Below, in pieces: positions 1-44,000 of a stretch of 64,000 nt of DNA. The notes below the pieces were generated by a model. It ran no database searches, was not told the origin of the DNA, and saw nothing but the letters and a program-made list of their open reading frames with translations. The stretch comes from Whitmania pigra (taxonomy: Eukaryota; Annelida; Clitellata; Hirudinida; Haemopidae): positions 142,501-206,500 of the forward strand of contig JAJTWR010000365.1 of the NCBI GenBank assembly GCA_021613335.1, in the 5' to 3' direction. Every line of letters begins with the position of its first letter. Positions within the stretch are counted from its first letter, which is position 1. The position numbers and the translations under genes are program-made.

Positions 1-123
1 AGGTTATTGTGATCGGAGTTTTGTGTGCCGTTCATCTTTATGCTCGATGTAAAAATTGAGCATGTTGTCGATGATGATGATGATGAGATGATGATGATGA
101 TGATGATGATGACTTGACTTGTT

Positions 124-298
124 GTACTTCATTTATTTAGCGCCACATGTATAGCGTCGGAGGCACTTCTTGTAACCATTTGCGTAGCGCTCCTTCCCAA
201 GAGCGCTTGTGGAAGTAAAGGCTGGGATTCGAACACGATCCCTTACGACTATTATCATTACCGCCATATGCAGGCACGTAACCCATGCGGCTAAACTG
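124..298 (-). repeat. tRNA-derived SINE-like repeat, copy A
   Basis: On the minus strand this reads from a tRNA-like head (A-box-like GGTTACGTGCC region) to a tail that includes AAGGAGCGCT and ends near the motif AAATGAAGTAC. The same unit recurs at 20194-20365 (minus) and 55086-55256 (plus), with a diverged relative near 10243-10372. That makes it an interspersed repeat family rather than a gene. Confidence 0.7.
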
Positions 299-321
299 AA
301 CGCGTATGACGACGACGGTAA

Positions 322-482
322 TGATGCTGACGTTCATGATAATGGTGATAATGATGATGATGGTGATAATGATGATGATAATGGTGATAATGATGATGAT
401 GGTGATGATAATGGTGATAATGATGATGATGGTGATGATGATGATGATAATGGTGATAATGATGATGATGGTGATGACGACG
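322..482. repeat. GAT/AATGAT triplet array
   Basis: An imperfect array of GAT, GGTGAT and AATGAT units. It accounts for the long Asp/Asn (plus) and Ile/Thr (minus) reading frames across it. Confidence 0.9.
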
Positions 483-737
483 TTGATATATTCAACAACG
501 GCGTCATCATTCAACAACTACGACAATCGCGAGGCTGGGAAATTCCAGTGTGATATTTATAGACTTGAGAAAGTCATAAAGTTGATCCTCTCTACATGGA
601 TCATTCGCAATCATCGCCAGTTCTGCGTCATCATCGTTATCATCATCATCATCGTAATTTTGCTATTATTTTTGTTTATTTATTATTATTGTTGTTGTAA
701 TTATTATTTTTATTATTATTATTGTTGTTAGTGTTGT

Positions 738-771
738 TATTATTAATATTATGACGATGATGATGATGATG

Positions 772-813
<42 letters not shown>

Positions 814-834
814 AATATTATTATTATTATTAAA
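738..834. repeat. ATT triplet array
   Basis: A near-perfect (ATT)n run of roughly 65 bases preceded by ATG/GAT units. Confidence 0.9.
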
Positions 835-1104
835 TTGGCATCCTTCAAATTAAATTAAAATTAAATTACCATAATAGATTATATCTCATGAATATTACTT
901 TTTTTAACTGCAATACATTATTCTTAGCTTACATTTAATTTGTTTCAATTTTTGTTGGACATCAATCAATTAAAAATAATTTTTTATGAATAAATTATGA
1001 GTTTTTTCAAATTAAATTGTCGCTTTTAATTTAGTTTTAATTTTTGAGAAAATAAATTCATACAAATTGTTCGTTTGTCAAAAAATCTCTACTTCATCAC
1101 AAAA

Positions 1105-1217
1105 ATGTCGTCGTCGTTACCATCATCATCGTCATCATCGTCATCATCGTCATCGTTATCATCATTTTCATCGTCGTCGTCATCGTCATCACCATCATCA
1201 TCAGCAGCAGCATCATA
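1105..1217. repeat. TCA/TCG triplet array
   Basis: A (TCA/TCG)n array, about 120 bp upstream of the first placed cadherin exon. Arrays of the same composition are found inside coding exons further along the gene. Confidence 0.85.
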
Positions 1218-1334
1218 ACATTTAAAATGTAATAAAACATCATATACATTATTAGATATGATAATATTATACTGTTTATATTACAGTTACATTAATTACA
1301 ATAATATTAATAATATTATTATTATTTCATCCAG

Positions 1335-31740
<30,406 letters not shown>

Positions 31741-32681
31741 TTACTGAAAGATCTTCCAGAATGACGGACTAAAATCCTCTTCAAACTGAGAATTCAAACG
31801 TCCCTCTGAGAAAAGGCTCTTGAATCTGAACCTTTTGACCAACCCACTCTTGGCAGCCCGTTCCACTCTCGTGGACTCTTTGTAGAAGTTCTCAGAGCCG
31901 TCAAAGTTTTGCTTGAACTTCACTGTCAGGTTGCTTTCCCTCCCTAAAATATTTGACCCGCGATCCTGTCTAGAGAAGTTTATCGCTTGGTGCTCCATCG
32001 TCATCTTTAACTGATCGTCGTCGATGTTCAAGATAACGAGGCGACCTTTACTTTTTGACCTTTGCCTCTTGTACCTGGCCTTCAACTGGATGAACTTGGA
32101 CCTTCTGTTGCAGTGGTTTGTGCGGCACATGTAGAAGGCCACATTTTGTGGGAGTCTTTTGTCGGCGAGATTAAGAAGGATTTTCTTCAAGTACCTGCTT
32201 CTCAAGTTTGCCACGCTGTAACAGTTTGCTTCAGATGAGGTTTCTGTGACGAGAAAGTAGTGTAAAAGTAGTTAGCTGATAATGTTATCAACGACACTTA
32301 ATATAGTTTAATTGACTATTACAATACAAGTCTATGATTCTTATATGATTCGTGTTACTGGCTACGATCTGTTAAGTTAGAAACGATAAATAGTTATGCA
32401 TAAATATTTGATTATCTTTAAACGCCGCAATTAAGCATTTGTGAGTCTCTGTCCATATTGAATGAAATAATTTAAATAGAAATAAATCAAAATGTAAAAA
32501 TACATCGTAAGATAAAACCTGATCCATTTTGTCTCAAAATTATACCGCAGTATTGAAAGTCACAGTCCACAACTGCCATTTTGACCGATCTCGACCAGTC
32601 ACCAACGTAACAAAGCAAACATTCAGCCCCGTAAAACCTGTAAATCATGAAACTCAACAACAATACGTCTCCAAAAACCAT
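31741..32681 (-). CDS. Ly6/uPAR (three-finger)-like secreted protein, two exons
   Basis: Exons 32681-32519 and 32243-31741, joined at phase 1, about 220 residues. The start at 32681 has an AACCATGG context. It begins a signal-peptide-like stretch (MVFGDVLLLSFMIYRFYGA) that is directly followed by AECLLCY. Cysteines are spaced as ECLLC, DCDFQYC, NCY and MCRTNHCN; the final CxxxHCN-type ending recalls the CC..xxCN end of Ly6/uPAR domains. After this domain is a long basic extension (RSKFIQLKARYKRQRSKSK) and about 100 more charged residues with no second domain, membrane segment or GPI-like tail. The extension is unusual for the family. The family assignment rests on cysteine pattern only; an unrelated small cysteine-rich secreted protein is possible. 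Confidence 0.55.
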
Positions 32682-33663
32682 GGTTATTCAGTTTGGAATT
32701 TTTATATGAAAACAAATATCGGCGTCATTTTGGATGAGTTGGGTAATAATTCTTTTATTTTTATAGAATTTTTTTTATTTCGAGTTGCCAGTTTAAAATA
32801 AGGTTCGGAAATTCCAAAGCATCAACTTATTATTTGTTTATAATAATTTCCCTCTTATTCAGCATTAAAATCCGCTCTGTTAGATGATTAATCATTCGAT
32901 CCACGAAGATAGGCTTTTTATCATTTGCTTTCTTCGGGTTTGTTATTATTTTGTTAGTCTTACTAAATTTAAATTCTTGAAATACTACTCGCAAATGGCT
33001 TTGACATTGAACAAAGAAGAGTTGTTCAAGCAACTTAAAGAACTTCAACTTTTTATTATTAGAGAGTTTAAGAAACTTAAATTAATTAATTTAACATTGA
33101 TTTATATTGGTTTAAGAAATCGTCAATTTTTCTGCACGGCAACCAAAAAGCAGTACTTTAAATTCAACAATAAATGTCAGCGTAGAGTAATATTTCATTT
33201 TTTAGTGTTATGATTTTACAAGATAATTTAAAAAATTGTCAAATGCGTCAAAATGTCAAACGGTTGGTGTGAAGAATTTAAGTCTTAAAAATATGAAGTG
33301 CAGAATAATGTCACCAGATCAAGCAAATTGTATTTATAAATATTTCAGATATTCGATAGAATCCAATCGTGGAAGCATTAAAGTCGAAACTAGTAGCTAA
33401 TTAATTAAATTTATCAACAAAACCAACAAATTGAACAGTTCGAAGGAGTGTAAAAATCCAAAATATTGCATAAATTTGCATAGATTCTCAACAGGCGCCA
33501 TAAATCCTCTAAAAATAAGAAATAATGCGAAACATATTATATTGCAGTCTATATTCATTTAAATGATAACTAAAAAGATGTCCATATAAAATTACATTCA
33601 TATTTTAATAAATTATGTTAATGCTTGCATAAATAACCGCAGAACACTGTTTTTCTCTTTCAG
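32682..33663. other. Intergenic, AT-rich
   Basis: About 980 bp. Frames on both strands (32830-33048 minus, 32884-33213 plus) are low-complexity Lys/Leu/Phe and show no family pattern. I see nothing else. Confidence 0.55.
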
Positions 33664-34777
33664 TCAAAGGCGATAGGACCTATTTCGTATTTGTTTACAA
33701 CCTGCTGAAAGGTAAATAATGGAAGACAAAAGGATGAGAGAGGAAGCAACTAGGGCGAGTATGAAGGCCCAATCCACTTCTACTTTCGTTGAACTTCCAA
33801 TCTCAAGCAGAACTCCCAGCGCCATGATGGAGCAGACGAGTATCAGAACTGAAATATTACATAGAGATTGTTTAATAGAGCAAATCGATTAATACGTAGT
33901 GGCTATTGAATATTTATTATTTATTATTATTATTATTGGTCAATTGTTGCCTAAATTCCGTACAAATCAACTCGGTTTGCTACTTAACTAAATCATTAGC
34001 TCTCAATGAGTCATGAAAACCTTCACTCGAAAGGTAACTGCATGTTTATAGATCTATTTACACCGAACTCGGTTTAAGCAAGCACTTTACAATAAAAAAC
34101 AACTTTAGGGTTCAAAATATCTCTTGTATAACTTTTCCACTTTAAAAATGGAATCTTCTGTTTACAAAATGTCTGTGACAAACCTGACAGCAATCCAAGA
34201 ATTCCACATGCGCAACAAAACTTGTATCCTTTTGATTTGTAACAACAGACGTGAGCAGACGACACGGCGAGGTTCAAGAAAGAAAGCGCCAATCCTGCCG
34301 AATACGTGATTAATCCAAGGACAATAGGTTCAACCCATCTTCCTAATTCATAAGAGAAAGATTAATTTGTCTAAATTGTCACATTTTTTTAAAAATTTAT
34401 ATTATGATAACTTCTGATGTTACTGCATTAATTGTACTTGCAAAGTGAATTATAAAATAATTTTAACACAAAATAAACTGATTCATTTTGTTTCACAATT
34501 TAAATTCGAGTAGAGTGGAGACCACAAATTAAACAATGAAAATTTTACCTGGCATGAACCCACAGTAGTTGTCATTGCAATACGTGAGGATGCCGAAATG
34601 CCTCAATGGATGATCATCAGAATCCCTGAGTAAATCAGAAGTGAACCAAAATGGTGCCAAACCAGCCATTACGCAACCCACCAAACCCAGCCACAAGAAA
34701 GTGTATGCCGAATTTACCAAAATAAGTGAAACACTCATGATTTTAAACTTGTTAAAATCGTAAAATGTAATACTCAT
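33664..34777 (-). CDS. Four-pass membrane protein, PMP22/claudin/LHFPL-like
   Basis: Exons 34777-34549, 34342-34184 and 33848-33664, joined at phase 1 each time, about 190 residues. Four hydrophobic segments are visible. TM1 is around ILVNSAYTFLWLGLVG. It is followed by an extracellular loop with W and a Cys pair (FGILTYCNDNYCGF). TM2 is VEPIVLGLITYSAGLALSFL, TM3 starts at GLLSGVLILVC, and TM4 is DWAFILALVASSLILLSSII. A short basic tail ends RNRSYRL. The pattern of a Trp-containing first loop with two cysteines fits the claudin/PMP22/LHFPL fold. A second Met at 34738 has a better start context (A at -3), so the true start may be 13 residues later. No finer subfamily can be given. Confidence 0.68.
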
Positions 34778-37700
34778 TCAGGGAGAATGAAAACAAAAAG
34801 CACTTTCATGCGTTCCTCCTTCGTTGATGGAGATAACACGGCTTTAGCGGCTCTGACATCATACTTTCGCGTGTGCTAACAGCAGCCATCCTTTCTCTTA
34901 TTTTTATCTCACTTTGTCAGTCGCAGCCTCTTTACTTAAACATCTTTAATTACAAGTTAATTTGCTTTTGATTTAATTCTGTTCAACGTATGTCATTAAT
35001 GTGTGTAACAGAATTGAATACCAATTAAACAGTTGGCTCGTATTATTGCTTCCCACAGAGTTGCTGAAATGTAGGCACAGTACATGTTGCGTGCTTAACA
35101 AACTATTGTAAGCTGGAGTGTAATAAATTAAAATTTAGATTAATTACTGGTAACGAGAATAGCATAACTCATAATTTCTAATATTTCATTAATGAAATGG
35201 GCTACAAACATTTTTTTCGTCCATAAAATTTAGTTAGATTAAAATCAGATTCAATATTTGGATTTGGTTTCTGGGTTTTACGCGGCAGAGGAGCAATAAT
35301 AACATTTAATCGCATAACTAAAATACAAACTACGGAACTACAGCAGAGACGTCATTTCAGCTTTTTCCAAGGAGGGCAAAACCTCTCACAACTTGAGAAG
35401 ACGACCTTTTTTTGCTTCTAGCCAAAATTCAGGGGTTGGGAGGGTCAAACCCTCGTAAAATGAGATGACCTTTTTTTTGTCTTGTCTAAAATCAGGCGGG
35501 AACGGCCCCCTACTCCAAATTACGTATCTGTGGAATAGAACTAATTCGAGGAAAACATTAATTATATATAACTGAAAATGTGCTTTCAGAAAGTCTTAAT
35601 TTCACTAGCAAGTTACGCATCAGTTATTGACGTACAGATGTCATTCTCGATGGATTTTGAATAGAAATTACGCGGTCAGATGTTTATAATTTAAATCGCA
35701 AAGGTCTAAAATTAGAATATACTCACCTATGAAGGGCTACAACACCTGTTACTGAAGGCTTCAATCTTTTTCAATAGTAAATATCACACCCTTTATATTA
35801 AATACTCGTGAAGCAAATATAGAAAACACTAATATATCACTGATATTGTTTTATATTTAGCTTCACCCAAATAGAATATAAATAATCCAAGGGAAATGAA
35901 AAAGTTCCCATCCAAATCATAATTGAGTATAATTTTAACAAGAACCCTAAGACATCTCCCAGAAGACAAATGCTTTTTTTAATTAATTTTTAATGTTTGG
36001 TAACAAACACACACTACATTATGAAAACCACCCTCAACATCAAAGTGGTCTATTTGGACACACATCACCTCAACCAAATTTGGAATATCATTATAATTAA
36101 TCACTTGATCAGCATAATTCCTAAACCCCATGCACCAGTTTATCGACTGTCAAGTCAGAACATGACAAACAGATGTCATCATGCATATTAAATGCAGATG
36201 ATTATGCCTTCACTGATGCCAAGAAAATGGCTTTACTGGCTCAGTTTGTTGAAGTATGTTACTGCCTCTGCAAATCCCAAGAATTTCTTCAAACTTCTGC
36301 GTTGAATCTATTGTTTTATTTATCAAATGAAAAACATTTATTTTTAATAAAAAATGGGAAAATTCACTTTTCCAAAAATACTGCTTCGACCTTGATTCTG
36401 GATCGCTTTCAAAGAAAGTGCATCTCATGAAATTATGTCAGAAATCATGAGAGTTAGGAGCAAAATGATCTTATAGTTATTCATCGTTATAAGTACGCCA
36501 ACTTGATAACCAAGAATATCTTGTCGCAGCAGTTATAACTAACATTGTTTATAAAGATGCGATATATTGTGATCACCATTCTAAGAGCTAACCAAAGTTA
36601 AATGCTAATTGAAACCCCGTTGTAAAGCACACGAGAATGTAAATCCTTGCACACCCGTCGACCGACATACGCAAAAGACATTTCAAGCTAAGGTGGCTTC
36701 GACATGTCGACGCAGAACACACTGACGTTTCAATATCATCGCAGCATTATCTAGCGCGGCACAATCGATGCCGATTAATTGCCAATACGTCGATTCAGCC
36801 AGAATATAGACAATCAAAAAATTTATTTTCCGACGAAAGGCACATAAATATTTACAGCATCAATGACGCAGGTCTCCAAGTTTAAACACAAGTGAGCAAA
36901 AAATATATCACCCCCTCCAAATTATCGGGGCAGACTCCCGGCCACCCGACCCTGTCAAAAGGAGCACGAGCCAAAACACGAGGATGACCTGCTCTCTCTT
37001 TCTACAGGGCTCAAGAAAAGTCGGGCGAGCAGTGCAATTAGACCAATAATTAAGAACAATTAGATGAATATTTGACTACGAAACTAATCACGCTCCTCCT
37101 TCCTTATCAGCGCTCCAATCACATGCAGTAGCCTCTTTCTAATTGGTGATTAAGTCAATCAGGTTCTTAGATAAGCCCCAGCTCAGGATGATGATGATGA
37201 TCTAGGAAACAGTGGCAAGTACAACACGGAATAGAGAAGTAATTTTCTTGTGCAGGGATGGGGCGTGTTGCTTACAGACACAATCATGGTGTCAATCACA
37301 ATTGTAAAAATAATAAACATAATCACAAGAATAACAACAGCAGTAAAACCGAGTCACAATGGTGAAGACGTGATGACGACAAAGTTGGCAGAAACGATGA
37401 GAGCTATGCATAATAATTGCATAAAGAATCAAATGCCCAGCAGTAAACTACCGCCGATGTCATTTAAGTCGCGATGTTTATAACTCCACGTTTGTGACGA
37501 CGAACCACAGAAATACCAGCATTCATTCCCCATCACAATAATCTAATCAGTATCCCTGGAAAAGCCCAGCATCATCACCCATCATCATCATCACCGAACA
37601 CCAATGAAGAGAATCGTTTCATTCAGCCACTGAGGCAGAAAAACTGCCAGTCAGGCATAAATCAGCACATGTGGGCATGGTTCGATGCAGTGTGGATCTG

Positions 37701-38485
37701 CTGTCACACCTGAACCAATCACTTGATAGCAACCTACTGTGGTTTCCTAATCTCCTGTGAGACAGACGATATTGCTCAAACAAACACACATACAGGTGCA
37801 GGATAAAATCAAATGCCATGTATTTAGACATTCATTTAGCTGAACAACTTGGCCATTGTTATGCATCAGCAGGCTTAGTCATAGAGGTGATGGAAATGAT
37901 AAGGGCCAATTGCAATAGCCTCTCAAAATGAATTATGTTTGATGATGGTTTAGATATTTCAATAGGCTGTGTTGTGAAAGAACAACCTGTGAATGAGTGT
38001 TTAAAACATTGGAGGTGAAAAGAATGAATTTCAAGTATTTGTTGATGTCATTGAACTTAATGGACCATACTGCTGTGCTCTTAGAAAGCAGATCTCTGAT
38101 TGGGTCAGAGAGAAAGAACTCAAATGGTTGCCAATAGTTCATCACTCAATCACTCAGCAACTCATTCACCATGAATTAAGTAAAATACCATGATGATTAT
38201 GATTGCACTGATCTTTATGATGATGATGACGGTGGTTGAGATGGCATTTGAATCATTGCCAGGTGATGATGATGATCGTATATTCATCTTAATGTAGTAC
38301 TTTCATCTCATCACATCCATAACATTCTGACTCTTAAATTATACGACAAAGAGAACGACAAAAAATGAAGCGGAAACGAAGAAAAACGAGACGAAACAAA
38401 AAATGACGACCAAATGACTACAAAGGAAAAAAATAGCAGAAAATCAAACATAAAACGTGACACAAGATTGCAATCGATTTCAGGT
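34778..38485. other. 3.7-kb intergenic region
   Basis: No gene was supported. Two similar degenerate tracts near 35340-35420 and 35430-35530 (GGGAGGGCAAA/GGGAGGGTCAAA with CCTTTTTTT) look like decayed repeats. Short TGATGATG and CATCATCA runs occur at 37180-37200, 37560-37600 and 38210-38280. The rest is AT-rich and unassigned. Confidence 0.5.
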
Positions 38486-41018
38486 CTAACTGGCAGAGTT
38501 GGCGACTTCCACTTTGGAGGGTGGAATGAGATGGCTCGGGAGCTTGGCCGGAATGTCGTGTCCCTCCAGCCTCAGGTTGATGAGGTGCATGGCAAGAGCA
38601 AACTCGTCCATGTCCAGCATGCCATCCCTGTCGATGTCGGACAGTGTCCAGATCTTGGACAAAATCGACTGAGGAAGTTTAGACTTCAGAAATTCTGGCT
38701 TGGCAGCAGCTCCAGTGATTTTTCCATTTATTGGACCCAAGCTCTGGTAGGAGAAAAACGATCGTGGAAGTTCTAGGTTTGCGAAAATGTACTCTGTACG
38801 TGATTTAATGATAACATTGCTTGCTATCTGAACTATAAAGGTTTTTAAAACAGAAGATGAATTTGAAAAATGTTTATAAGCTTAGTACAACAATTTGATG
38901 GAATTTTGAAATGTTTTAAGATTATTATATCAAAGATTTATATCAAATCACATTATTGATGATCTCTACTTATTCAACCCTTCAACAACAGCAGAACAAC
39001 AGCAGTTAACTTCCCAATAATTAAAAACAACGACAATGTTTGCAAACGAGAATAAAAATGGAATTAAGTAGAAACACAAACCTCGAAGATGGAGTCCCAC
39101 TTGTACCTGTCCTTGCTGACCACCCATTCCTCTTCGCCTCTGCCCATGTCGATTCCTTCGAGGGTTCCTACCCCGAACGGACTGTTGTATCCCTGGAAGG
39201 CACCACCCTGGATGAACGAGGTTCCGTTGTTTTCGATTCTCTTCTCCTCCTCGTGGGGTATAAGGCCCATGAGGGCTGCTATGTCCTGGGCCAGCATTTT
39301 GTCCACCATCTCGAGCAGTTTCGGCTTCAGAAGGTTGAACTTCGAGAAGTCCTGTGTTCAGAGAACAAACGAAAATGGATCAAGACCACAGACGAGATCA
39401 TGTTATTATTGAAGTATGATCAAACATCTCATGCTTAACAGTGGTGACTTTGTACTGTAATCATCATTACATCATATTAAACAATCACCAATGTTATCAC
39501 AAATTAATATCACAATTAATATAATAAACAACATAAATTATTGTTATTAATGATAATCTACAAAATAATAATCTAGCAATTCGTTATAATGTACTGATGA
39601 TGACAGATAAATTCAAGACCGAAGTTCAATCAACCTGGTGCTGAAGTTGCTCTTGCATCCTGACAACATCTGGAAAATCTCCAGGTGAGATCTGATGCTC
39701 CCTCTGGATTTCCCCAAATATCTCGGGCAACTTCTGAATGAGTTCTTTCTTTCGGGAATCTTTTCCGAACACTGCGGGCATCTCTTTCTTGAGGTGACTG
39801 ATTATGTAGGCATGGACCTGGAGATGTGAATTTGTAATGTTTCAAGAGGTGCTTAAAACAAAATGTCATGTTTAACAGTTCAAGAATAACAATTATTTTT
39901 CACTTCTTTTAAATATTTCAATAACAAATTAACAAAATGAGATGCAAACAAATTGCTGTTTTTAACAACAAAAAATGACAGCCATTTACATTTCTGACCT
40001 CATTTTTAATATATTTAATTCACAAAGCAAATATTTAAAAATTTCATCTCAAAATTAACAGCCATTAAACAAATTTCTACAAAAAGCATCACAGCTTCAA
40101 AACCTTGGCAAGTCTTGCACGTTTGATAAGATCGTTCAGCTTTCTCAGAGCTGCATTTCTGGGCAAACTTTGAATGTCTTTGAACAAATCCTGCTCTTCC
40201 AGCTCAAAGAGTTTCCTATTCGAATCAAAGTGAAGAGGTTCGTTCCAGTACGAACCGATGTATACCCTGACGACCTCGGGAGTGTTGAAGACCTTTCCCA
40301 AGGACCACATTAAGGCCCCGTATACTCTCATCAACTGTTGATGATCGACCATGTCTGCCTTGTTCAAGACAATCCTGATCTTGTCATCGTAACCCTTAAT
40401 TCCTTCAATAACCCTTCTGAATTCATCTGAGATGTCAAGCTTGTGGGCGTCGAACAAGAGAATGATTCTATCAACTCTTTCAGCAAACCATTGAACTACC
40501 TCTGTAAAGTTGTAACCTCTGTCAACACGTTGCTTCTCGCCTGATAAAATACCCGGAGTGTCTACAATTGATATACTGTCCAAAACAGGATTCGACATCT
40601 GAGAGCACTGAAACCTGTTTAGGAAAGCGTTGCCGAATTTGGACAGAGGGCGAAACTGTTTCTTCGGGTCTACAACCAGAGCATTTCCAGGAATTACGTT
40701 CTCGGTTTCTCCTCCCATCACCACAATGAAACGATCCGTTGTAGGTTCAGGACCGATACGCAAACCAGGAAAATCCTGTTCTAGCAGGAAACGAATGAAA
40801 GTCGTTTTTCCAGTAGAATATTGACCAATGAGCAAAACCATAGGCTTAGCATCGAAGTCGGGATCATCCAGGGATGGAGAATGGAAGTCGTGAAATTTGT
40901 AGTATTCCTCTAATGGGAGCATTTTTTGCTTGTACAATTTCTTGAGCCCATCTGCCACGTTAGCAAAGACATCGGGGTCCTTTTTGCGTGTTGAGTCTTT
41001 ATTCATCCAGGAAAACAT
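38486..41018 (-). CDS. EHD: EHD family ATPase (copy A), membrane-remodelling, 4 exons
   Basis: Exons 41018-40104, 39817-39635, 39351-39082 and 38743-38486, all phase 0, 541 residues, the normal EHD length (~534-550). EHD proteins are dynamin-like ATPases that form rings on membranes and act in endocytic recycling. The N-terminal helical part is followed by a G domain with P-loop GQYSTGKT (residues 65-72), switch DTPG (153-156) and NKAD (219-222). A helical middle (VHAYIISHLKKEMP) and a C-terminal EH domain follow. The EF-hand loop is DIDRDGMLDMDEF, with the WTLSDIDRD context expected for NPF-peptide binding. The start at 41018 (MFSWM) was chosen over the in-frame ATG at 41057 because copy B starts with the same MFSWM. 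Copy B lies 3.3 kb away, facing the other way, with the same intron positions. Confidence 0.97.
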
Positions 41019-44000
41019 TTTAACAATTTCTAGAGCTTCTATCAACGATACAAACAACCGCTTTACAACTCGACCCCAACTCCGAACGGCAAGAAACTTA
41101 TAACCACTAACGAATATAAAGGCAGTCTAAGCGGAAGCCAGGATTGGGCTTTTATTAATTTATAAACAATTGAATCATTCATGAGCTGAATATCCTAGAA
41201 AGATTTTATGTCTGTTTTTAAATTTTATAATTGGTTAATTAATGCAAAACTGCTGAATATTCAACAACAGGTGGCTTTGATTAGCTATTATTGCGTAACC
41301 AGCAAATATGTCTTCTCCTTAGAGACATCGAAAATGATATAAACAAACCAATTTACGAAAATGTTGTCCAATAACTACTAAATTATTAAAAACTCAACTT
41401 TACCCTCTCTTGAAAGATTGGAGAATTTTCTTTCAAAATTTTTCATGATTGTCCGTCAAATGTTGTTGAACGACTCCAATTTTGAACAAAATCTTGTTTG
41501 AGATTGCATATAATTTAGGTAGATTCATTTTAACAGATCTCGACACATATTGCTTGAACACAAACTAAACTCAACGGTGCCCTAAAAACTTTTCTTTATA
41601 AGAAAAGCTACCCAGTCTTGATGTGGTAATTAGGTTCCGGTGGAACACACGAGACTGTGATCACATTCGGCTTCATTGTTGTGATTATTAATCCGAGCGA
41701 AACTGAATTGTCCAAGGAACAAAAACTGACGCAGTTGAGTTAAACTCGGTCGCAGCTTCGATATTTAATTACCTCCAGATCCAGCTATGTGGAGCTTCAA
41801 AGTATTTCCACAAATCAGACGCATGATCGTCAATCCATCAGCTATTAGCTGATATTCTGACTCACTAGCTAAATGCTGTGCCCATTCCTCAGAGAGTTGT
41901 TGTCTGATGTCAAAATATGTCAAACGGTTATGCCTTAGTTATTAGCAATATATTTCAAAATCAAATTAATTGATTTAATTTAATTGAAGTTTAATTTGTA
42001 ATGGTGATGTTTTGGTTAAGAATTAATCTTAACTAATCTTTGACTTACAAGATGCATCAGATGCATGATCTCGAGCTTGTTTGTTTATACAAACATAAAA
42101 TGCACAATCACTGACCCAATGAATGTCAACTGATGAAATCCAGAAAACGTACTGGGCAGTTGCATCGCTAAACATTTCACGTTTGGCACCAATAATTTTA
42201 TTAATAAGTTAATGTCAAAACGCTATTGAAAGGCAAAAATATGTTATAGGATGCTTAGCATTAAGAAATTTGTGCTTGAACTCATACAATCGGAATTAGG
42301 AAATGTTTTTTCTTTAAAACCCAGCAAACACAAGTGGTGGGGACCCGCCTGGATATGCAACACCGATTCAACACGCCGGAGTAACCAGGACCGACCGAGG
42401 CACCCTCCGTTTCACACAAAAAAAGTTTTAAACCTCCACTGGAGGATCTAACAAAACTAGAAATGGGTGATTTAGCCGGTGATTGCTGACAGCTAGGCCT
42501 TCGCTCTCTACCAGATGATCTTTTTTTATAGTTTTAAATATTTAGATTTTCATCTTTAGCCGTCACAACTCAAGGGTTTATGGTCACTAAGTCAGTATTT
42601 TAAAATCAAAAAAGTTTAAGCTTGAAGTATTATTATTATAAAATTATCTAATCGTTAGAGAAGGCTAAGTTAACGTAGTGACTTATTATTGTTTGTTACC
42701 GTCTGGCGCAGCCTAGTTTAGGCCCCTGTCGATAGAAGATTAATCGAAGGTGGTAACTTATAAAATGGTAATCTTAACTAACAATAATAATGGCAGTAAA
42801 CCAGCTGTAGCACAAACCTGGCGATACTTGCGTTAAGCATTTATAAAGACGAATTATCAAATTCAAATTATCAAATAAAAACGAGTTATCGTTACAATTA
42901 GTGATAATGATTTTAATTAGTGATAAATTGTGTTCTTTTTTTCATTTAAATGAAAGTCGTTAAAGGTTATCAGCCGAAACTGTTCGGTGAAATGCGATTG
43001 CCTGTAATTCACATAATATTATTATACTCTGATGATGCAGAAGACTCGGCATGCTCATCACCAACAATCAAATTGCAAAATTGTCAAACCTTACCCTAAT
43101 GGACAATGCTACAAGAGTTGAAGTTTATAAATAGTTAGCGTTTTAAAAATTATAATAGGCTCAGAAATAGGCCCAAACATGATAATCGACTCAGCAAAGT
43201 AGGAATTATTATCAGGCATCGTCATCAGAAGACATCCTAAAGAATTCTTCAATTCACGTTAAGGTGGTGTAACATATTAATATAGCCCCCTCGGTCAACA
43301 AAACAACCGATTATTGTACAGACGTTTCATGTGGGGGACGATTTAAACGCATCTTGTAGGTGGTGTTTTGTAATGTTAATAAATACAAGGGTTAGAATAA
43401 CCGTTATTATTGTATAGCTTGTAAGCTATTTCATCTCAACTGCATTTAGAGCTGTCCTCTTATAGCCAAACATAATATCACGTTAAAATTGAATAATTGA
43501 AAGTTTGAAAGTCATAAAAATTCGATCTCTAAAATTACTTTTCCAACTCGTTTTTGTTAATATGTTGGCTGTTCTGACAAATGCTTTCTTAAACCAATGA
43601 ACTTTAGAAAGCGCTAGTGCTCCAACCAAATAGACATATTTCTTTATATGTCAAGTCTCTTAATATTGATTGCCTTCAATGTAGGCATATTCCTCACTAA
43701 ATAACTCATCGGTGAAATATTCCATCCAATCCGTATGGATGTTTATCATTGAACTTGTTTTGTGATGGGTGAAATGCTTGTTTAGACTTCTTTATTTGCA
43801 TTTTATAAAGTTTGAAAATCTGTAGAAGAATCTTTTCCTAAATTCGTTTGTGCAAATTTTTAACTGAAGTCAAGACTGGAATAGTTTTTAATCGTTAACA
43901 AAGCTTGCTTCGACATTAAAAGTAACGTGATCTTTAAGTTCTGTCCGTTGGGGCAAATGACTGACCCACGTGAGAACACAGGTGCTCTCTCACCTGGTGT

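Larger units (their letters stand above)
1..1334. other. Presumed cadherin intron or upstream DNA, repeat-rich
   Basis: No exon could be placed here. The stretch holds a SINE copy, GAT arrays (about 66-113 and 322-482), an ATT array (about 738-834) and a TCA/TCG array (about 1105-1217). The first cadherin exon at 1335 starts mid-protein, so this should be intron unless an exon was missed. The apparent ORFs of poly-Asp and poly-Ile are translations of the arrays. Confidence 0.6.

Noticed and set aside
545..580. Possible cadherin micro-exon CDIYRLEK before exon 1
   Set aside because: The frame is compatible, but the donor (GTCATA) is weak and the residues do not match the expected repeat position.
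34778..38485. Several 60-85 codon frames in the intergenic region
   Set aside because: No family motif, no consistent splice partners, and composition like the surrounding non-coding DNA.
38414..39438. Plus-strand frames of 120 and 132 codons
   Set aside because: They are antisense to EHD copy A exons 4 and 3.
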